Of a stretch of 18,249 bases of DNA, positions 6,710 through 14,710 are shown one piece after another (positions within the stretch are counted from its first letter, which is position 1; every line of letters begins with the position of its first letter). The translations under genes and the position numbers were made by a program. The notes beneath the pieces are model-generated. The model was not told where the DNA came from and did not search any database. It saw only the letters and a program-made list of their open reading frames with translations. The DNA is taken from NCBI GenBank assembly GCA_041627475.1, contig JBFKQZ010000032.1, positions 1-18,249 of the forward strand. Reading direction: 5' to 3'. The DNA is from JBFGFG01 sp041627475 (lineage in GTDB: Bacteria > Actinomycetota > Nitriliruptoria > Nitriliruptorales > Nitriliruptoraceae).

Positions 6710-7297
6710 GTGCCCACCGCACTCGCCCTCCCCGGCTGGGGCACGGCGTCGGACCGCATGCAGCCGATCTGTGACGCCCTCGCGCAGGCCGGTGTGGCCG
6801 CGCGGCCGTGGCGCTACGAGGCCCGCGGTTCGATCCGCTCGCTGGGCGCCCGGCTCGCGGCGGCCGCCGCTGCGGAGTCGGACCCGGTCCACCTGGTCGG
6901 CCACTCCCTGGGTGGTCTGGTCGCGGCCAGTGCCGTGCTGCACCACGGCGCCCCCGTGGCGTCCGTCACGACCGTCAACAGCCCGTGGCGCGGCACGTGG
7001 GCGGCGTGGACGGCGCACCCCGGCGACCCGCTCGGGCAGGAGCTCCGCTGGGGGTCCGACAGCCTCGACGAGCTGCGGTCGGTCCTCGCCCATCACCTGC
7101 GGGGCGACGACGGACCCCGCTGGTCCGTGCTGTCCGCCGCCGGCGACCTCGCGGTGCCGATCACCGGCTCGACCCGGGTGCCCGACGGCGAGCGCCTCAC
7201 GACCCGGATCGTCCCCGTGCACGGCCACTCGGTGAGCCTGCTGCACGAGCGCATGGTCGCAGCCGTCGCCGACCACGTCGTCGCGGTGCCCGCCTGA
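6710..7297 (+). CDS. Small alpha/beta hydrolase
   Basis: This 195-residue compact alpha/beta hydrolase has no signal peptide and is probably cytoplasmic. It opens with ALALPGWG (first strand and oxyanion turn). The nucleophile elbow is GHSLGG with Ser66, the acid is Asp146 in SAAGDLAVP, and the base is His173 in VHGHSVSLLH. The core lacks a large lid domain, and the substrate cannot be predicted. I start at the GTG at 6710, where the fold begins. The frame is open far upstream, but that part is antisense to the acyl-CoA dehydrogenase gene. No good Shine-Dalgarno sequence is seen. The gene is divergent from the DUF3039 gene (75-base gap) and converges on the membrane-protein gene, with only one base between their stop codons. 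Confidence 0.82.
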   Translation: MPTALALPGWGTASDRMQPICDALAQAGVAARPWRYEARGSIRSLGARLAAAAAAESDPVHLVGHSLGGLVAASAVLHHGAPVASVTTVNSPWRGTWAAWTAHPGDPLGQELRWGSDSLDELRSVLAHHLRGDDGPRWSVLSAAGDLAVPITGSTRVPDGERLTTRIVPVHGHSVSLLHERMVAAVADHVVAVPA

Positions 7298-7298
7298 C

Positions 7299-7892
7299 TC
7301 AGCCGCCGCGGCGGAACGTGTTGCCGCGTGCGTCGTCCCCGCGGTCGAGCGTCCGGTCCGGGCAGGACGCCAGCATCGGCGACTTGACGAGCAGCGGCCG
7401 GTCGAACGGGACGACCTGCGTGCCGCCGTCGTCCAGCGTCAGCGTGATCCCGGTGTAGATGTCGATCGCGCGCTCGTGGAAGTAGCGGCAGTTCGTGACC
7501 AGGACGTCGACCAGCAGGGTCCCGCCGTCCTGCGCGATGCCCTCGACGGTCAACAGGTTGTGCTCGTCATCGCCGAGCCGCGCGCCCACGACGTCGCCGC
7601 CCGACCACGGCAGGACCATCGTCGTCCGGTCGTCGTGCTCGTAGGCGAGGACGTAGGACCCGGCGGCCCCGTAGACGTCCTCGTTCCCCCAGTCGGACTC
7701 CACGACGTCCGGGTCACCGGGGAAGGTGATGGCGACCCGCGGCATCGGCGCCGGCGCCGTCGAGGCGGACTCGAGCGTCGCGACCGTGACACCCACCAAC
7801 GCCACGAGGAGGACCACGAGCACGGTCCGCCGACGACGGCGGGCGCGCCCAGCCGCGGGCGGCCCGGGGGTCTGCACCTCGTCGAGCAGCAT
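7299..7892 (-). CDS. Single-pass membrane protein of unknown function with an extracytoplasmic domain
   Basis: I do not recognise a family. The 197-residue protein has a short cytoplasmic N-terminus with a basic run (RARRRRR, 17-22), one hydrophobic segment (about 23-40) and a roughly 150-residue domain predicted to lie outside. That domain is rich in beta-type sequence and has two cysteines (135 and 177) that could form a disulfide. I chose the ATG at 7892 because GAGG lies seven bases before it. A GTG at 7898 overlaps the stop of the upstream gene as GTGA but would leave that GAGG too close. The gene follows the beta-helix surface protein by two bases on the same strand, so the two are almost certainly cotranscribed. 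A shared surface role is an inference from this coupling only. Confidence 0.72.
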   Translation of the reverse strand: MLLDEVQTPGPPAAGRARRRRRTVLVVLLVALVGVTVATLESASTAPAPMPRVAITFPGDPDVVESDWGNEDVYGAAGSYVLAYEHDDRTTMVLPWSGGDVVGARLGDDEHNLLTVEGIAQDGGTLLVDVLVTNCRYFHERAIDIYTGITLTLDDGGTQVVPFDRPLLVKSPMLASCPDRTLDRGDDARGNTFRRGG

Positions 7893-7894
7893 GG

Positions 7895-9838
7895 TCACGC
7901 CTCGACCTGGGACCTGCGGCGACGCAGGGTCGTGGCAGCCACGACGGCGCCGCTGCCCACGAGGAACAGCACGCCCCCACCGCCGGTCGCAGCGAGGTCG
8001 GCCACCGTCGGGTCCCCGGCGGCGGCGTCACCCGCATCGCCAGCGGCGCTGGCGATCCGCACGTCGCCCTGTGCTGCCCAGGTCGCGTCGTCCGGCGCGG
8101 CCTCACGACCCTCGGGGGCGTCCGGGGTGTCGAACCAGTCGCAGTTCTCCGGGTCGGGGTTGTCCCGCTGGTGGTACTCGGAGCACGGCAGGAGCTCACC
8201 CGACTTGGTGGCGTCCGGCGCCTGGTTGGCGGACCCCACGTCACACGTCGGGAGGACGAAGCCCTTGGCGTTGTTGCTCACGCCCGAGAACGACGCCGAG
8301 GCGTCCTCGGACGTCGAGGTGTTGTCCTGCCAGCAGTTCCCGAAGCCCTGGTCGTCCCACCAGACGTCGAGCCCGTTGGGCTGGACGAAGTCGTCGGGGT
8401 GCAACCCGAAGGAGTTCCCGGTGTAGTGGTTGTCGTGCGAGGTGTCGCCCTCGGCCGACAGGTACTCGGACAGCGAGGTCTGCAGCCCCGCCATGTTCCC
8501 GCTCTCGACCGCGTTCTGCGTCCCCTTCTGGTAGCGGATCACGGCCGGCACGTAGAACTGCATCACGCCGTTGCGCCAGTTGTCGTAGATCAGGTTGTCG
8601 CGCACGAGGTTGCTGTTGCCGCCGGCGATCATGACGCCCGTGCCGACCGGCACCGGGAACGCCGGGCAGACGATCCCGTCCTCGAAGCCCACGTCCGCGG
8701 GGACGGGTTCGTGGCACGGCGCGTCCTCACCCTGGACGTTCTCGTAGAAGTTGACGTTGTTCGAGAAGATCCGGTTGTTCTCCAGGAACGCGTGGTCCTG
8801 CGGCATGCCCGGGTGGTTCGGCACGAACGAGTCGGTGACGTAGCCGGCGCCGTTGTGGTGGACGACGTTGTCGTGGAACCACACGGAGTTGCCCGCCGTC
8901 CCGGAGAACCCGAGCGCGTTGTGGTGGGTGTTGCAGCCGAAGATCTCGACCGACCAGCGCTCCAGCGGCGCGGTGGCGACCTCGTGGCGGCGCGTGACGG
9001 GGTTGATCGCACCGTTCACGTCGGCCGCGGAACCGGGGTAGACGCCCGAGTCGCCGTTGTGGTGCGTCCGGCAGTTGGAGATGACGCCACGGTCCGCCGT
9101 GAACGTCAGGATCCCGTACAGCTGGTTGAAGTTCGCCTCGACACGGTCGAGGAGGTAGCCGCTGGTCTCGTGGACGTAGATCGCGTTCTCGCGGAACAGC
9201 TCGAACGCCATGTTGACCAGGCGGAATCCGTCGGCGCGGTCCGCCTTGATGCCGTTGTGCTTGCGCCAGTCACCGCTCTCGTCGAAACCACCCTCGACAC
9301 GCACGTCCTGCGGGGTCTCGCCGGTGCCCTCGATCTGGAGGTCGCACAGCTGGTTGTCGCAGAGGATGTCCTCGTCGTCCGGGTCGTCACCGGCGACCGT
9401 GATGAGGTTGATGACCTCGCCGCACGAGACGATCAGCTCGTACTCGACCACGCCACCGTCATAGGCCCTGGCGCACGCCGCCTCGACGGACGGCTCCTCG
9501 CGGTAGAGGCCGGGCAGGACGTAGATGGTGGTCGCCTGGACCTGGACCGCGTCGACGGCTGCCTGGATGTGCTCGAAGGCGCACTCGTCCAGCAGCTCCT
9601 CGTTGAACGCCCGGAGGTCGGCGTCACCGATCGTGGCGATCCGGTCCCCCGAGTCGTCCTTGCAGACGACCAGTCGGGCGGCCTCGGCGCCCGGCTCGCG
9701 GTAGGTGGGGATCTCGGTCGGGGCATCGGCCGGCGGGAACACCGACTCGCGCTCCTCGTGGGCCACGGCGACGGCGGGGACGAGCAGCAGGAGACTGATC
9801 GTCGCTGCGAGCAGCGAACGGAGGATCGAGCGGGTCAC
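7895..9838 (-). CDS. Secreted right-handed beta-helix protein with a LAATG sortase-type wall-anchoring tail
   Basis: This 647-residue protein has a signal peptide (about 1-26, cleaving after AVA) and a segment typical of the start of parallel beta-helix proteins (FEHIQAAVDAVQVQATTIYV, 89-108, then LPGLYRE). A long region (about 170-500) follows, with irregular coils containing HHN turns at 259-261, 305-307 and 327-329, asparagine ladders such as NNRIFSNNVNFYEN, and paired glycines. This matches NosD/pectate-lyase-like PbH1 helices. Many cysteines suggest disulfides. The tail has LAATG (615-619), a hydrophobic stretch and RRRR, which is the LAxTG layout used by class E sortases of high-GC actinobacteria. 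Catalytic residues of a known lyase are not evident. The start is the GTG at 9838, with GAGG five bases upstream. The protein is divergent from the methylcrotonyl-CoA carboxylase beta gene; the 195-base gap shows no convincing promoter for this gene. Confidence 0.85.
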   Translation of the reverse strand: MTRSILRSLLAATISLLLLVPAVAVAHEERESVFPPADAPTEIPTYREPGAEAARLVVCKDDSGDRIATIGDADLRAFNEELLDECAFEHIQAAVDAVQVQATTIYVLPGLYREEPSVEAACARAYDGGVVEYELIVSCGEVINLITVAGDDPDDEDILCDNQLCDLQIEGTGETPQDVRVEGGFDESGDWRKHNGIKADRADGFRLVNMAFELFRENAIYVHETSGYLLDRVEANFNQLYGILTFTADRGVISNCRTHHNGDSGVYPGSAADVNGAINPVTRRHEVATAPLERWSVEIFGCNTHHNALGFSGTAGNSVWFHDNVVHHNGAGYVTDSFVPNHPGMPQDHAFLENNRIFSNNVNFYENVQGEDAPCHEPVPADVGFEDGIVCPAFPVPVGTGVMIAGGNSNLVRDNLIYDNWRNGVMQFYVPAVIRYQKGTQNAVESGNMAGLQTSLSEYLSAEGDTSHDNHYTGNSFGLHPDDFVQPNGLDVWWDDQGFGNCWQDNTSTSEDASASFSGVSNNAKGFVLPTCDVGSANQAPDATKSGELLPCSEYHQRDNPDPENCDWFDTPDAPEGREAAPDDATWAAQGDVRIASAAGDAGDAAAGDPTVADLAATGGGGVLFLVGSGAVVAATTLRRRRSQVEA

Positions 9839-9999
9839 GGCGGCCTCGGCGGGTCGGTGCGAGCGAACGGCCGTCGGGCTGGACCCCGACAGCTCCGGAC
9901 GGTTCTTCGCCGCTGGCGCTGACGGCTCCCTCCTGCGAGTTCCGCCCGCGCGGCGCCCGCGCGCCCGTGTCCGCCCGGTGGCCCCGCCAGCAGCAGCGC

Positions 10000-10005
10000 T
10001 ACGGT
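10000..10005 (+). promoter_or_regulatory. Candidate -10 element (TACGGT) for the carboxylase beta-subunit gene
   Basis: TACGGT lies 28 bases before the GTG at 10034, inside the 195-base divergent gap (9839-10033). The same hexamer precedes the alpha-subunit gene and, on the minus strand, the acyl-CoA dehydrogenase pair. No clear -35 element accompanies it. The rest of the gap shows no repeat, operator or small gene that I can support. Confidence 0.35.
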
Positions 10006-10033
10006 CGCGGCGGCCGCGACATGGGAGCCCGCC

Positions 10034-11641
10034 GTGCCCGCACTCGACACGACCGTGGACGTCGACGCCGCCCAGGCGCAGCAGCGCCGCGCCCACCACG
10101 AGGCACTGCTCGACGACCTGCGCGACCGCCTGGCACGAGCGGCTCGCGGGGGCAGTGAGCGGTCGCGTCGCCGCCACCTCGACCGCGGCAAGCTGCTCCC
10201 CCGCGAGCGCGTGGACGCGCTGCTCGACCCCGGCACGCCGTTCCTCGAGCTGTCCCCCCTCGCCATGGAGGACATGGAGGACGGCGCGGCGCCCGGAGCC
10301 GGGATCATCACGGGCCTCGGCCGCGTGCAGGGGCGCACCGTCGTCGTCGTCGCCAACGACGCCACGGTCAAGGGCGGGACGTACTTCCCCATCACGGTCA
10401 AGAAGCACCTGCGGGCGCAGGAGGTCGCGCTCGAGAACCGACTGCCGTGCATCTACCTCGTCGACTCCGGCGGCGCGTTCCTGCCGAAGCAGGACCAGGT
10501 GTTCCCCGACAAGGAGCACTTCGGCAGGATCTTCCGCAACCAGGCCACGATGTCGGGCCTCGGCATCCCCCAGATCGCGGTCGTCATGGGCTCGTGCACG
10601 GCGGGCGGTGCGTACGTCCCCGCGATGAGCGACCAGACCATCATCGTCCGGGAGCAGGGCACGATCTTCCTCGGCGGGCCACCGCTGGTGAAGGCAGCGA
10701 CGGGCGAGGAGGTCTCGGCCGAGGAGCTCGGCGGCGGCGACCTGCACGCCCGCACGTCCGGTGTGGTCGACCACCTCGCCGTCGACGACCGGCACGCACT
10801 GGCGATCGCCCGCGACGTCGTGGGGACGCTGCCCCGCCCCTCCCCGGTCGACCACGACCGGGTCGCGTCACGGCCACCGGCCGTCGACTCGTCGACGGTC
10901 TACGACGTCCTGCCCGACGACCAGAATACGCCCTACGACGTCCGCGAGGTGATCGCACGGCTCGTCGACGGCAGCGAGTTCGACGAGTTCAAGGCGCTGT
11001 ACGGCGACACGCTGGTGTGCGGGTTCGCGCGGATCCACGGGATCCGGGTCGGGATCGTCGCCAACAACGGGATCCTGTTCCGCGAGTCCGCCCTGAAGGG
11101 AGCCCACTTCGTCGAGCTGTGCGACCAGCGACGGATCCCCCTGCTGTTCCTCCAGAACATCACCGGGTTCATGGTCGGACGCGAGTACGAGGCCGGCGGC
11201 ATCGCCAAGGACGGCGCGAAGATGGTCACGGCCGTCGCGTGCACGACCGTGCCGAAGATCACCGTCGTGATCGGCGGGTCGTTCGGGGCGGGCAACTACG
11301 CGATGTGCGGCCGGGCCTACGACCCGCGCTTCCTGTTCACCTGGCCCAACGCGCGCATCAGCGTGATGGGCGGCGAGCAGGCGGCCAACGTGCTGGCGAC
11401 CGTGCGCCGCGACGGGATCGAGGCCCGCGGTGACGAGTGGTCGGCCGAGGACGAGGAGGCGTTCAAGGCGCCGATCCGCGACCAGTACGAGCACCAGGGG
11501 CACCCGTACTACGCCACGGCGCGCCTGTGGGACGACGGCATCATCGAGCCGGCTGCGACCCGTGACGTGCTGGCGCTGGCCTTCGACGCGGCCCTGCAGC
11601 ACGCCCGCCCGCGCGCCGACTGGGGCGTCTTCCGGATGTGA
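10034..11641 (+). CDS. Methylcrotonyl-CoA carboxylase, carboxyltransferase (beta) subunit
   Basis: This 535-residue biotin-dependent carboxyltransferase moves the carboxyl group from biotin to 3-methylcrotonyl-CoA in leucine breakdown. Motifs typical of the MCC beta branch are seen: GLGRVQGRTVVVVANDATVKGG (94-115), the acyl-CoA oxyanion site SCTAGGAYVPAMSD (187-200), ITGFMVG (376-382), the biotin-side GGSFGAGNYAMCGRAYDPRF (414-433) and WPNARISVMGGEQAA (437-451). The last two distinguish MCC from propionyl-CoA carboxylase, although geranyl-CoA carboxylase is also close. The length fits the family. The GTG at 10034 follows GGGAG with six bases between. The partner alpha subunit and HMG-CoA lyase lie about 1.1 kb downstream on the same strand, interrupted by two minus-strand genes. 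Three bases separate its stop from the convergent receiver-like gene. Equivalent genes are called liuB or accD1 in other bacteria. Confidence 0.95.
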   Translation: MPALDTTVDVDAAQAQQRRAHHEALLDDLRDRLARAARGGSERSRRRHLDRGKLLPRERVDALLDPGTPFLELSPLAMEDMEDGAAPGAGIITGLGRVQGRTVVVVANDATVKGGTYFPITVKKHLRAQEVALENRLPCIYLVDSGGAFLPKQDQVFPDKEHFGRIFRNQATMSGLGIPQIAVVMGSCTAGGAYVPAMSDQTIIVREQGTIFLGGPPLVKAATGEEVSAEELGGGDLHARTSGVVDHLAVDDRHALAIARDVVGTLPRPSPVDHDRVASRPPAVDSSTVYDVLPDDQNTPYDVREVIARLVDGSEFDEFKALYGDTLVCGFARIHGIRVGIVANNGILFRESALKGAHFVELCDQRRIPLLFLQNITGFMVGREYEAGGIAKDGAKMVTAVACTTVPKITVVIGGSFGAGNYAMCGRAYDPRFLFTWPNARISVMGGEQAANVLATVRRDGIEARGDEWSAEDEEAFKAPIRDQYEHQGHPYYATARLWDDGIIEPAATRDVLALAFDAALQHARPRADWGVFRM

Positions 11642-11644
11642 GGA

Positions 11645-12031
11645 TCAGGCCGTCCGGATCGCGTCGAGGTCGATGACCACGGCCGGTCCGAGCGCGGCCC
11701 GCAGGACGCGGCCGACCTCCCCCGCGCTCGCGCCGCTCGCGACCACGCCGCGGGCCCCCGCACCCCGTGCCGCCGCGGCGTCCTCCTCGGACGCGACGAC
11801 GGCGACGAGCGGCACGCGCCCGTCGTCGCGACGTGCCGCCTGGTGGCGCAGCCACGCCAGGTCGGCACGGTCCTCGACGACCAGCAGGACCACGTCCGGC
11901 CGCGGCGCGGAGGGGTGGGCGAGTCGGGAGGCGGCGAAGTCCGGGTCGCACGCTGCAGCCGCTGGCAGCCCGAGCGCTGCTGCGAGCTCCCACCGCGCCT
12001 GTGGCCTGCGAGCCACCAGCAGTACGTCCAC
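11645..12031 (-). CDS. Stand-alone degenerate receiver-like (CheY-fold) protein
   Basis: This 128-residue protein has the alternating strand/helix pattern of a response-regulator receiver: strand 1 MDVLLVARR, strand 3 PDVVLLVVED (45-54), strand 4 VPLVAVVASEEDAAAARGAGARG (73-95) and a final VVASGASAGEVGRVLRAAL (96-114). No output domain follows. The phosphoacceptor Asp expected at the end of strand 3 is Val51, and the conserved Lys of strand 5 is absent, so phosphorylation by a histidine kinase is unlikely. Atypical receivers of this kind occur at the N-terminus of CpaE-like proteins, but here the domain stands alone. The start is a GTG at 12031 with a G-rich stretch (GGGGGC) just upstream. 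TAGGCT at 12057-12062 on the minus strand could be a -10 element. The fold assignment is moderate and the function unknown. Confidence 0.65.
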   Translation of the reverse strand: MDVLLVARRPQARWELAAALGLPAAAACDPDFAASRLAHPSAPRPDVVLLVVEDRADLAWLRHQAARRDDGRVPLVAVVASEEDAAAARGAGARGVVASGASAGEVGRVLRAALGPAVVIDLDAIRTA

Positions 12032-12108
12032 GATCTGCCCCCGTCAGAAGTCCGCCAGCCTACGCGCTGGTCGTGCTTCCGTCGCCCCGTTGCCGGGCCG
12101 ATGCGGCG

Positions 12109-12651
12109 TCACTCGACGGTGAGTGGGACCTCGACCACGTGCTGTGGCGAACCGTCCTTCGCACTCGCCTCGTAGACGGTCAGCAGCACGTCACCGGTGG
12201 CCCCGACCTCGATGTCGACCGTGAACTCGCCGACGCACCCGTTGCCACACGACATCGTCCCGAAGTCCTCCACGAGCACCGTGCCGTCCGCAGCCTCGAC
12301 CCGGTAGAGGTAGTTCGCCTCGAAGGTGTTGCCACAGCCGGTGACGGTGACCGGGTCCGTGACCGTGGTGCCGGGCAGGGGCGTGAGGACCTCGATGAAG
12401 GCCTCGTCCTCACGGCCCGCGCAGACCTCGTCGAAGGTCGGCGGCTCGGGCTCGTCGCTCGCCTCCTCTGTGGGCTCGTCGCTCGGCTCGTCGGTGGGTG
12501 ACGGGGCGGCGGTCTCCTCGTCCTCGCCGTCCACCGGTGCCACGCTCGCCTGGACCTCCTGCTGGTCGTCGGTCGGCGAGCCACTGCCCCCGCAGCCGGC
12601 GAGGACGGTCGCCACGGCGAGGAGGAGGACGAGCAGGGCAGGTCGGGTCAC
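12109..12651 (-). CDS. Lipoprotein with a Gmad2 immunoglobulin-like domain
   Basis: The 180-residue protein has a lipoprotein signal ending in the lipobox LAGC (Cys20). A Pro/Glu/Asp/Ser-rich linker (about 27-72) is followed by one beta-sandwich domain (about 84-179). The domain pattern (IEVLTPLPGTTVTDPVTVTG, then YLYRVEAADGTVLVEDF, GEFTVDIEV and a final VVEVPLTV) fits Gmad2, the immunoglobulin-like domain first described in bacterial spore germination proteins and also found on the surface of non-sporulating bacteria. Four cysteines (77, 106, 135, 139) could form two disulfides. It probably sits on the outer face of the membrane; its ligand is unknown. The start is the GTG at 12651 with GGAG eight bases upstream. 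It diverges from the carboxylase alpha gene (88-base gap) and lies 77 bases upstream of the receiver-like gene on the same strand. Confidence 0.82.
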   Translation of the reverse strand: MTRPALLVLLLAVATVLAGCGGSGSPTDDQQEVQASVAPVDGEDEETAAPSPTDEPSDEPTEEASDEPEPPTFDEVCAGREDEAFIEVLTPLPGTTVTDPVTVTGCGNTFEANYLYRVEAADGTVLVEDFGTMSCGNGCVGEFTVDIEVGATGDVLLTVYEASAKDGSPQHVVEVPLTVE

Positions 12652-12696
12652 GGCGTTGCTCCGGCGGTCGATGTCACCAGCGTGCCACGCGGAAAG

Positions 12697-12702
12697 TACG
12701 GT
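12697..12702 (+). promoter_or_regulatory. Candidate -10 element (TACGGT) for the carboxylase alpha-subunit operon
   Basis: TACGGT lies 37 bases before the GTG at 12740, inside the 88-base divergent gap. The same hexamer occurs upstream of the beta-subunit gene. Near the -35 position only a weak GTCACC is present. No inverted-repeat operator is clear. Confidence 0.35.
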
Positions 12703-12739
12703 GCGGCCGACGCTGGCCACGAGCTTGGAGGGAGCCCAG

Positions 12740-14710
12740 GTGCTGCGACGCGTGCTCGTCGCCAACCGAGGTGAGATCGCGGTCCGGGTGCTGCGCACCT
12801 GTCGACGGCTCGGGATCGAGACGGTGGCGGTGTACTCGACGGCCGACCGGGACGCCCCCCACGTCGCCCTCGCCGACCGGGCCGTGCACATCGGTCCGCC
12901 GCCGGCGTCGGAGAGCTACCTCCGCGTCGATGCGATCGTCGAGGCGGCACGGACGACCGGCGCGGACGCGGTCCACCCCGGGTACGGCTTCCTGTCGGAG
13001 AACCCGGCCCTGCCGCGGGCACTCGACGAGGCCGGGGTCACCTTCGTCGGGCCACGCCCGGAGGTCATCGCGCTGATGGGCGACAAGGCCGCCGCCAAGG
13101 CCCGCATGGCCGAGGCGGGCGTCCCGGTCGTCCCGGGCATCGACGACCCGACGCTGTCCGACGACGAGCTGCTGGCGCGGCTCGACGAGGTCGGCTTCCC
13201 GCTGCTGCTCAAGGCCGTGGCCGGCGGCGGCGGCAAGGGCATGCGGGCGGTCCACGACCCGGCCGACGCGGCCGACGCGCTGGCCGCTGCCAAGCGTGAG
13301 GCCCGCAACGCCGTCGGCGACGACCGCATGATCGTCGAGAAGCTGGTCACCGACCCGCGCCACGTCGAGGTCCAGGTCGTGGGCGACACGCACGGCAACG
13401 TCGTGCACGTACTCGAGCGCGACTGCTCGATCCAGCGGCGCCACCAGAAGGTCGTCGAGGAGGCACCGGCCGCGCACCTGCGCGACGAGGTGCGCCAGCG
13501 GCTGCTGCAGGCCGGCGTCGACGCCGCCGCGGCAGTGGACTACACCGGCGCCGGCACCGTCGAGTTCCTCCTCGATGCCAACGGCGAGGACTTCTACTTC
13601 CTCGAGATGAACACCCGGCTCCAGGTCGAGCACCCGGTGACCGAGCTCGTGACGGGGCTCGACCTCGTCGAGCTGCAGCTGCGGGTCGCGGCGGGCGAGG
13701 AGCTGCCGGTCGCCCAGGACGAGATCACGCCCAGTGGGCACGCGATCGAGGTCCGCGTCTACGCCGAGGACCCGGCCGTCGGCTTCCTGCCCCAGACGGG
13801 CACCGTGGACCAGTTGTCCTGGCCCGACGACGAGGACGTGCCCGGGGTCCGCGTCGACAGCGGGATCGCGCCTGGCAGCGAGGTGACACCGCACTACGAC
13901 CCGATGCTGGCAAAGGTGATCACGCACGGCGCCGACCGGTCCGAGGCGCTCGACCGTCTCCGACGGGCGCTCGCGGCCACGTCCCTGTCCGGCGTGCGGA
14001 CCAACCTCGAGTGGTTGCAGGCGGTCCTCGCCGTGCCGGCGGTCGTCGCCGACGAGATCTCGACCGCGTGGCTCGACGGCTGGTCCTGGTCCGAGCCGCC
14101 GCTGGACGAGGCCCTGCTCGGCATGGTCGGCGAGTCCCTCGCGATGGCCGCCTCGGAGCAGCCCGCGGTGACGGGCAGTCCGTGGGACCACGTCGGCCCG
14201 CTGCGGACCGGTGGGGGCGGCTGGGTCGTCCACGTCCGCGACCGGGACACCGAGCATCGGCTCGAGGTCCGGACAGACGGCCCCGACGGCGTCATCGTGA
14301 CGGTCGGCGAGGACCTCGCTGCGGGCACCGGCCGGACACTCGACCCGGGGGCGTCGGACGTCGACGGGTGGGTCACCGTGGACGACGACACGGTGTGGGT
14401 CGGTGGCGCAGGCCAGTTGCGTCAGCTCCGCCGCGTCGCGGCCACGCGGCACCTCGACCTCGGTGCGACCGGTGGCGACGCGGCGCTCGAGTCCCCGATG
14501 CCGGGCTCGGTCGTGAGCGTCTCGGTGGCCGAGGGCGACGAGGTCACGAAGGGGCAGACGCTGCTGGTCGTCGAGGCGATGAAGATGGAGCACCCGGTCA
14601 CCGCACCGACCGACGGCACGATCGTCGGGCTGGCCGTCGCCGCCGGTGATCCCGTCGAGTCCGGCCAGACCCTCGTCACGGTCCACCCCCACGACGAGGA
14701 CGACGCATGA
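12740..14710 (+). CDS. Methylcrotonyl-CoA carboxylase, biotin carboxylase/biotin carrier (alpha) subunit
   Basis: The 656-residue protein carboxylates its own biotin with ATP and bicarbonate and delivers it to the beta subunit. The biotin-carboxylase part (1 to about 450) starts with LVANRGEIAVR (6-16) and contains HPGYGFLSEN (79-88), the ATP-grasp glycine loop GGGGKGM (162-168), RDCSIQRRHQK (227-237) and EMNTRLQVEHPVTE (289-302). A less conserved connecting domain follows, then the biotinyl domain with EAMKMEH; the biotinylated Lys is 615. The GTG at 12740 is preceded by a strong GGAGGGAG. The frame is open further upstream, but that part is antisense to the lipoprotein gene. The final TGA overlaps the ATG of HMG-CoA lyase as ATGA, so the two are translationally coupled. 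Propionyl/acetyl-CoA carboxylase alpha chains look alike; the lyase neighbour favours the methylcrotonyl role. Known names are liuD or accA1. Confidence 0.95.
   Translation: MLRRVLVANRGEIAVRVLRTCRRLGIETVAVYSTADRDAPHVALADRAVHIGPPPASESYLRVDAIVEAARTTGADAVHPGYGFLSENPALPRALDEAGVTFVGPRPEVIALMGDKAAAKARMAEAGVPVVPGIDDPTLSDDELLARLDEVGFPLLLKAVAGGGGKGMRAVHDPADAADALAAAKREARNAVGDDRMIVEKLVTDPRHVEVQVVGDTHGNVVHVLERDCSIQRRHQKVVEEAPAAHLRDEVRQRLLQAGVDAAAAVDYTGAGTVEFLLDANGEDFYFLEMNTRLQVEHPVTELVTGLDLVELQLRVAAGEELPVAQDEITPSGHAIEVRVYAEDPAVGFLPQTGTVDQLSWPDDEDVPGVRVDSGIAPGSEVTPHYDPMLAKVITHGADRSEALDRLRRALAATSLSGVRTNLEWLQAVLAVPAVVADEISTAWLDGWSWSEPPLDEALLGMVGESLAMAASEQPAVTGSPWDHVGPLRTGGGGWVVHVRDRDTEHRLEVRTDGPDGVIVTVGEDLAAGTGRTLDPGASDVDGWVTVDDDTVWVGGAGQLRQLRRVAATRHLDLGATGGDAALESPMPGSVVSVSVAEGDEVTKGQTLLVVEAMKMEHPVTAPTDGTIVGLAVAAGDPVESGQTLVTVHPHDEDDA

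Noticed and set aside
8171..9922. A 583-codon open frame on the plus strand
   Set aside because: It is the mirror of the beta-helix gene. The minus-strand product has a signal peptide, helix repeats and an anchor, while this one has only repetitive Val/Asp/Arg sequence.
9839..10033. Possible riboswitch or small gene in the 195-base divergent gap
   Set aside because: I found no convincing conserved riboswitch core, no coding frame with a ribosome-binding site, and only short GC-rich inverted repeats of the kind expected by chance.
12674..14692. A 672-codon open frame on the minus strand
   Set aside because: It is antisense to the carboxylase alpha gene, which has every expected biotin carboxylase and biotinyl motif. 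The antisense product shows no domain.
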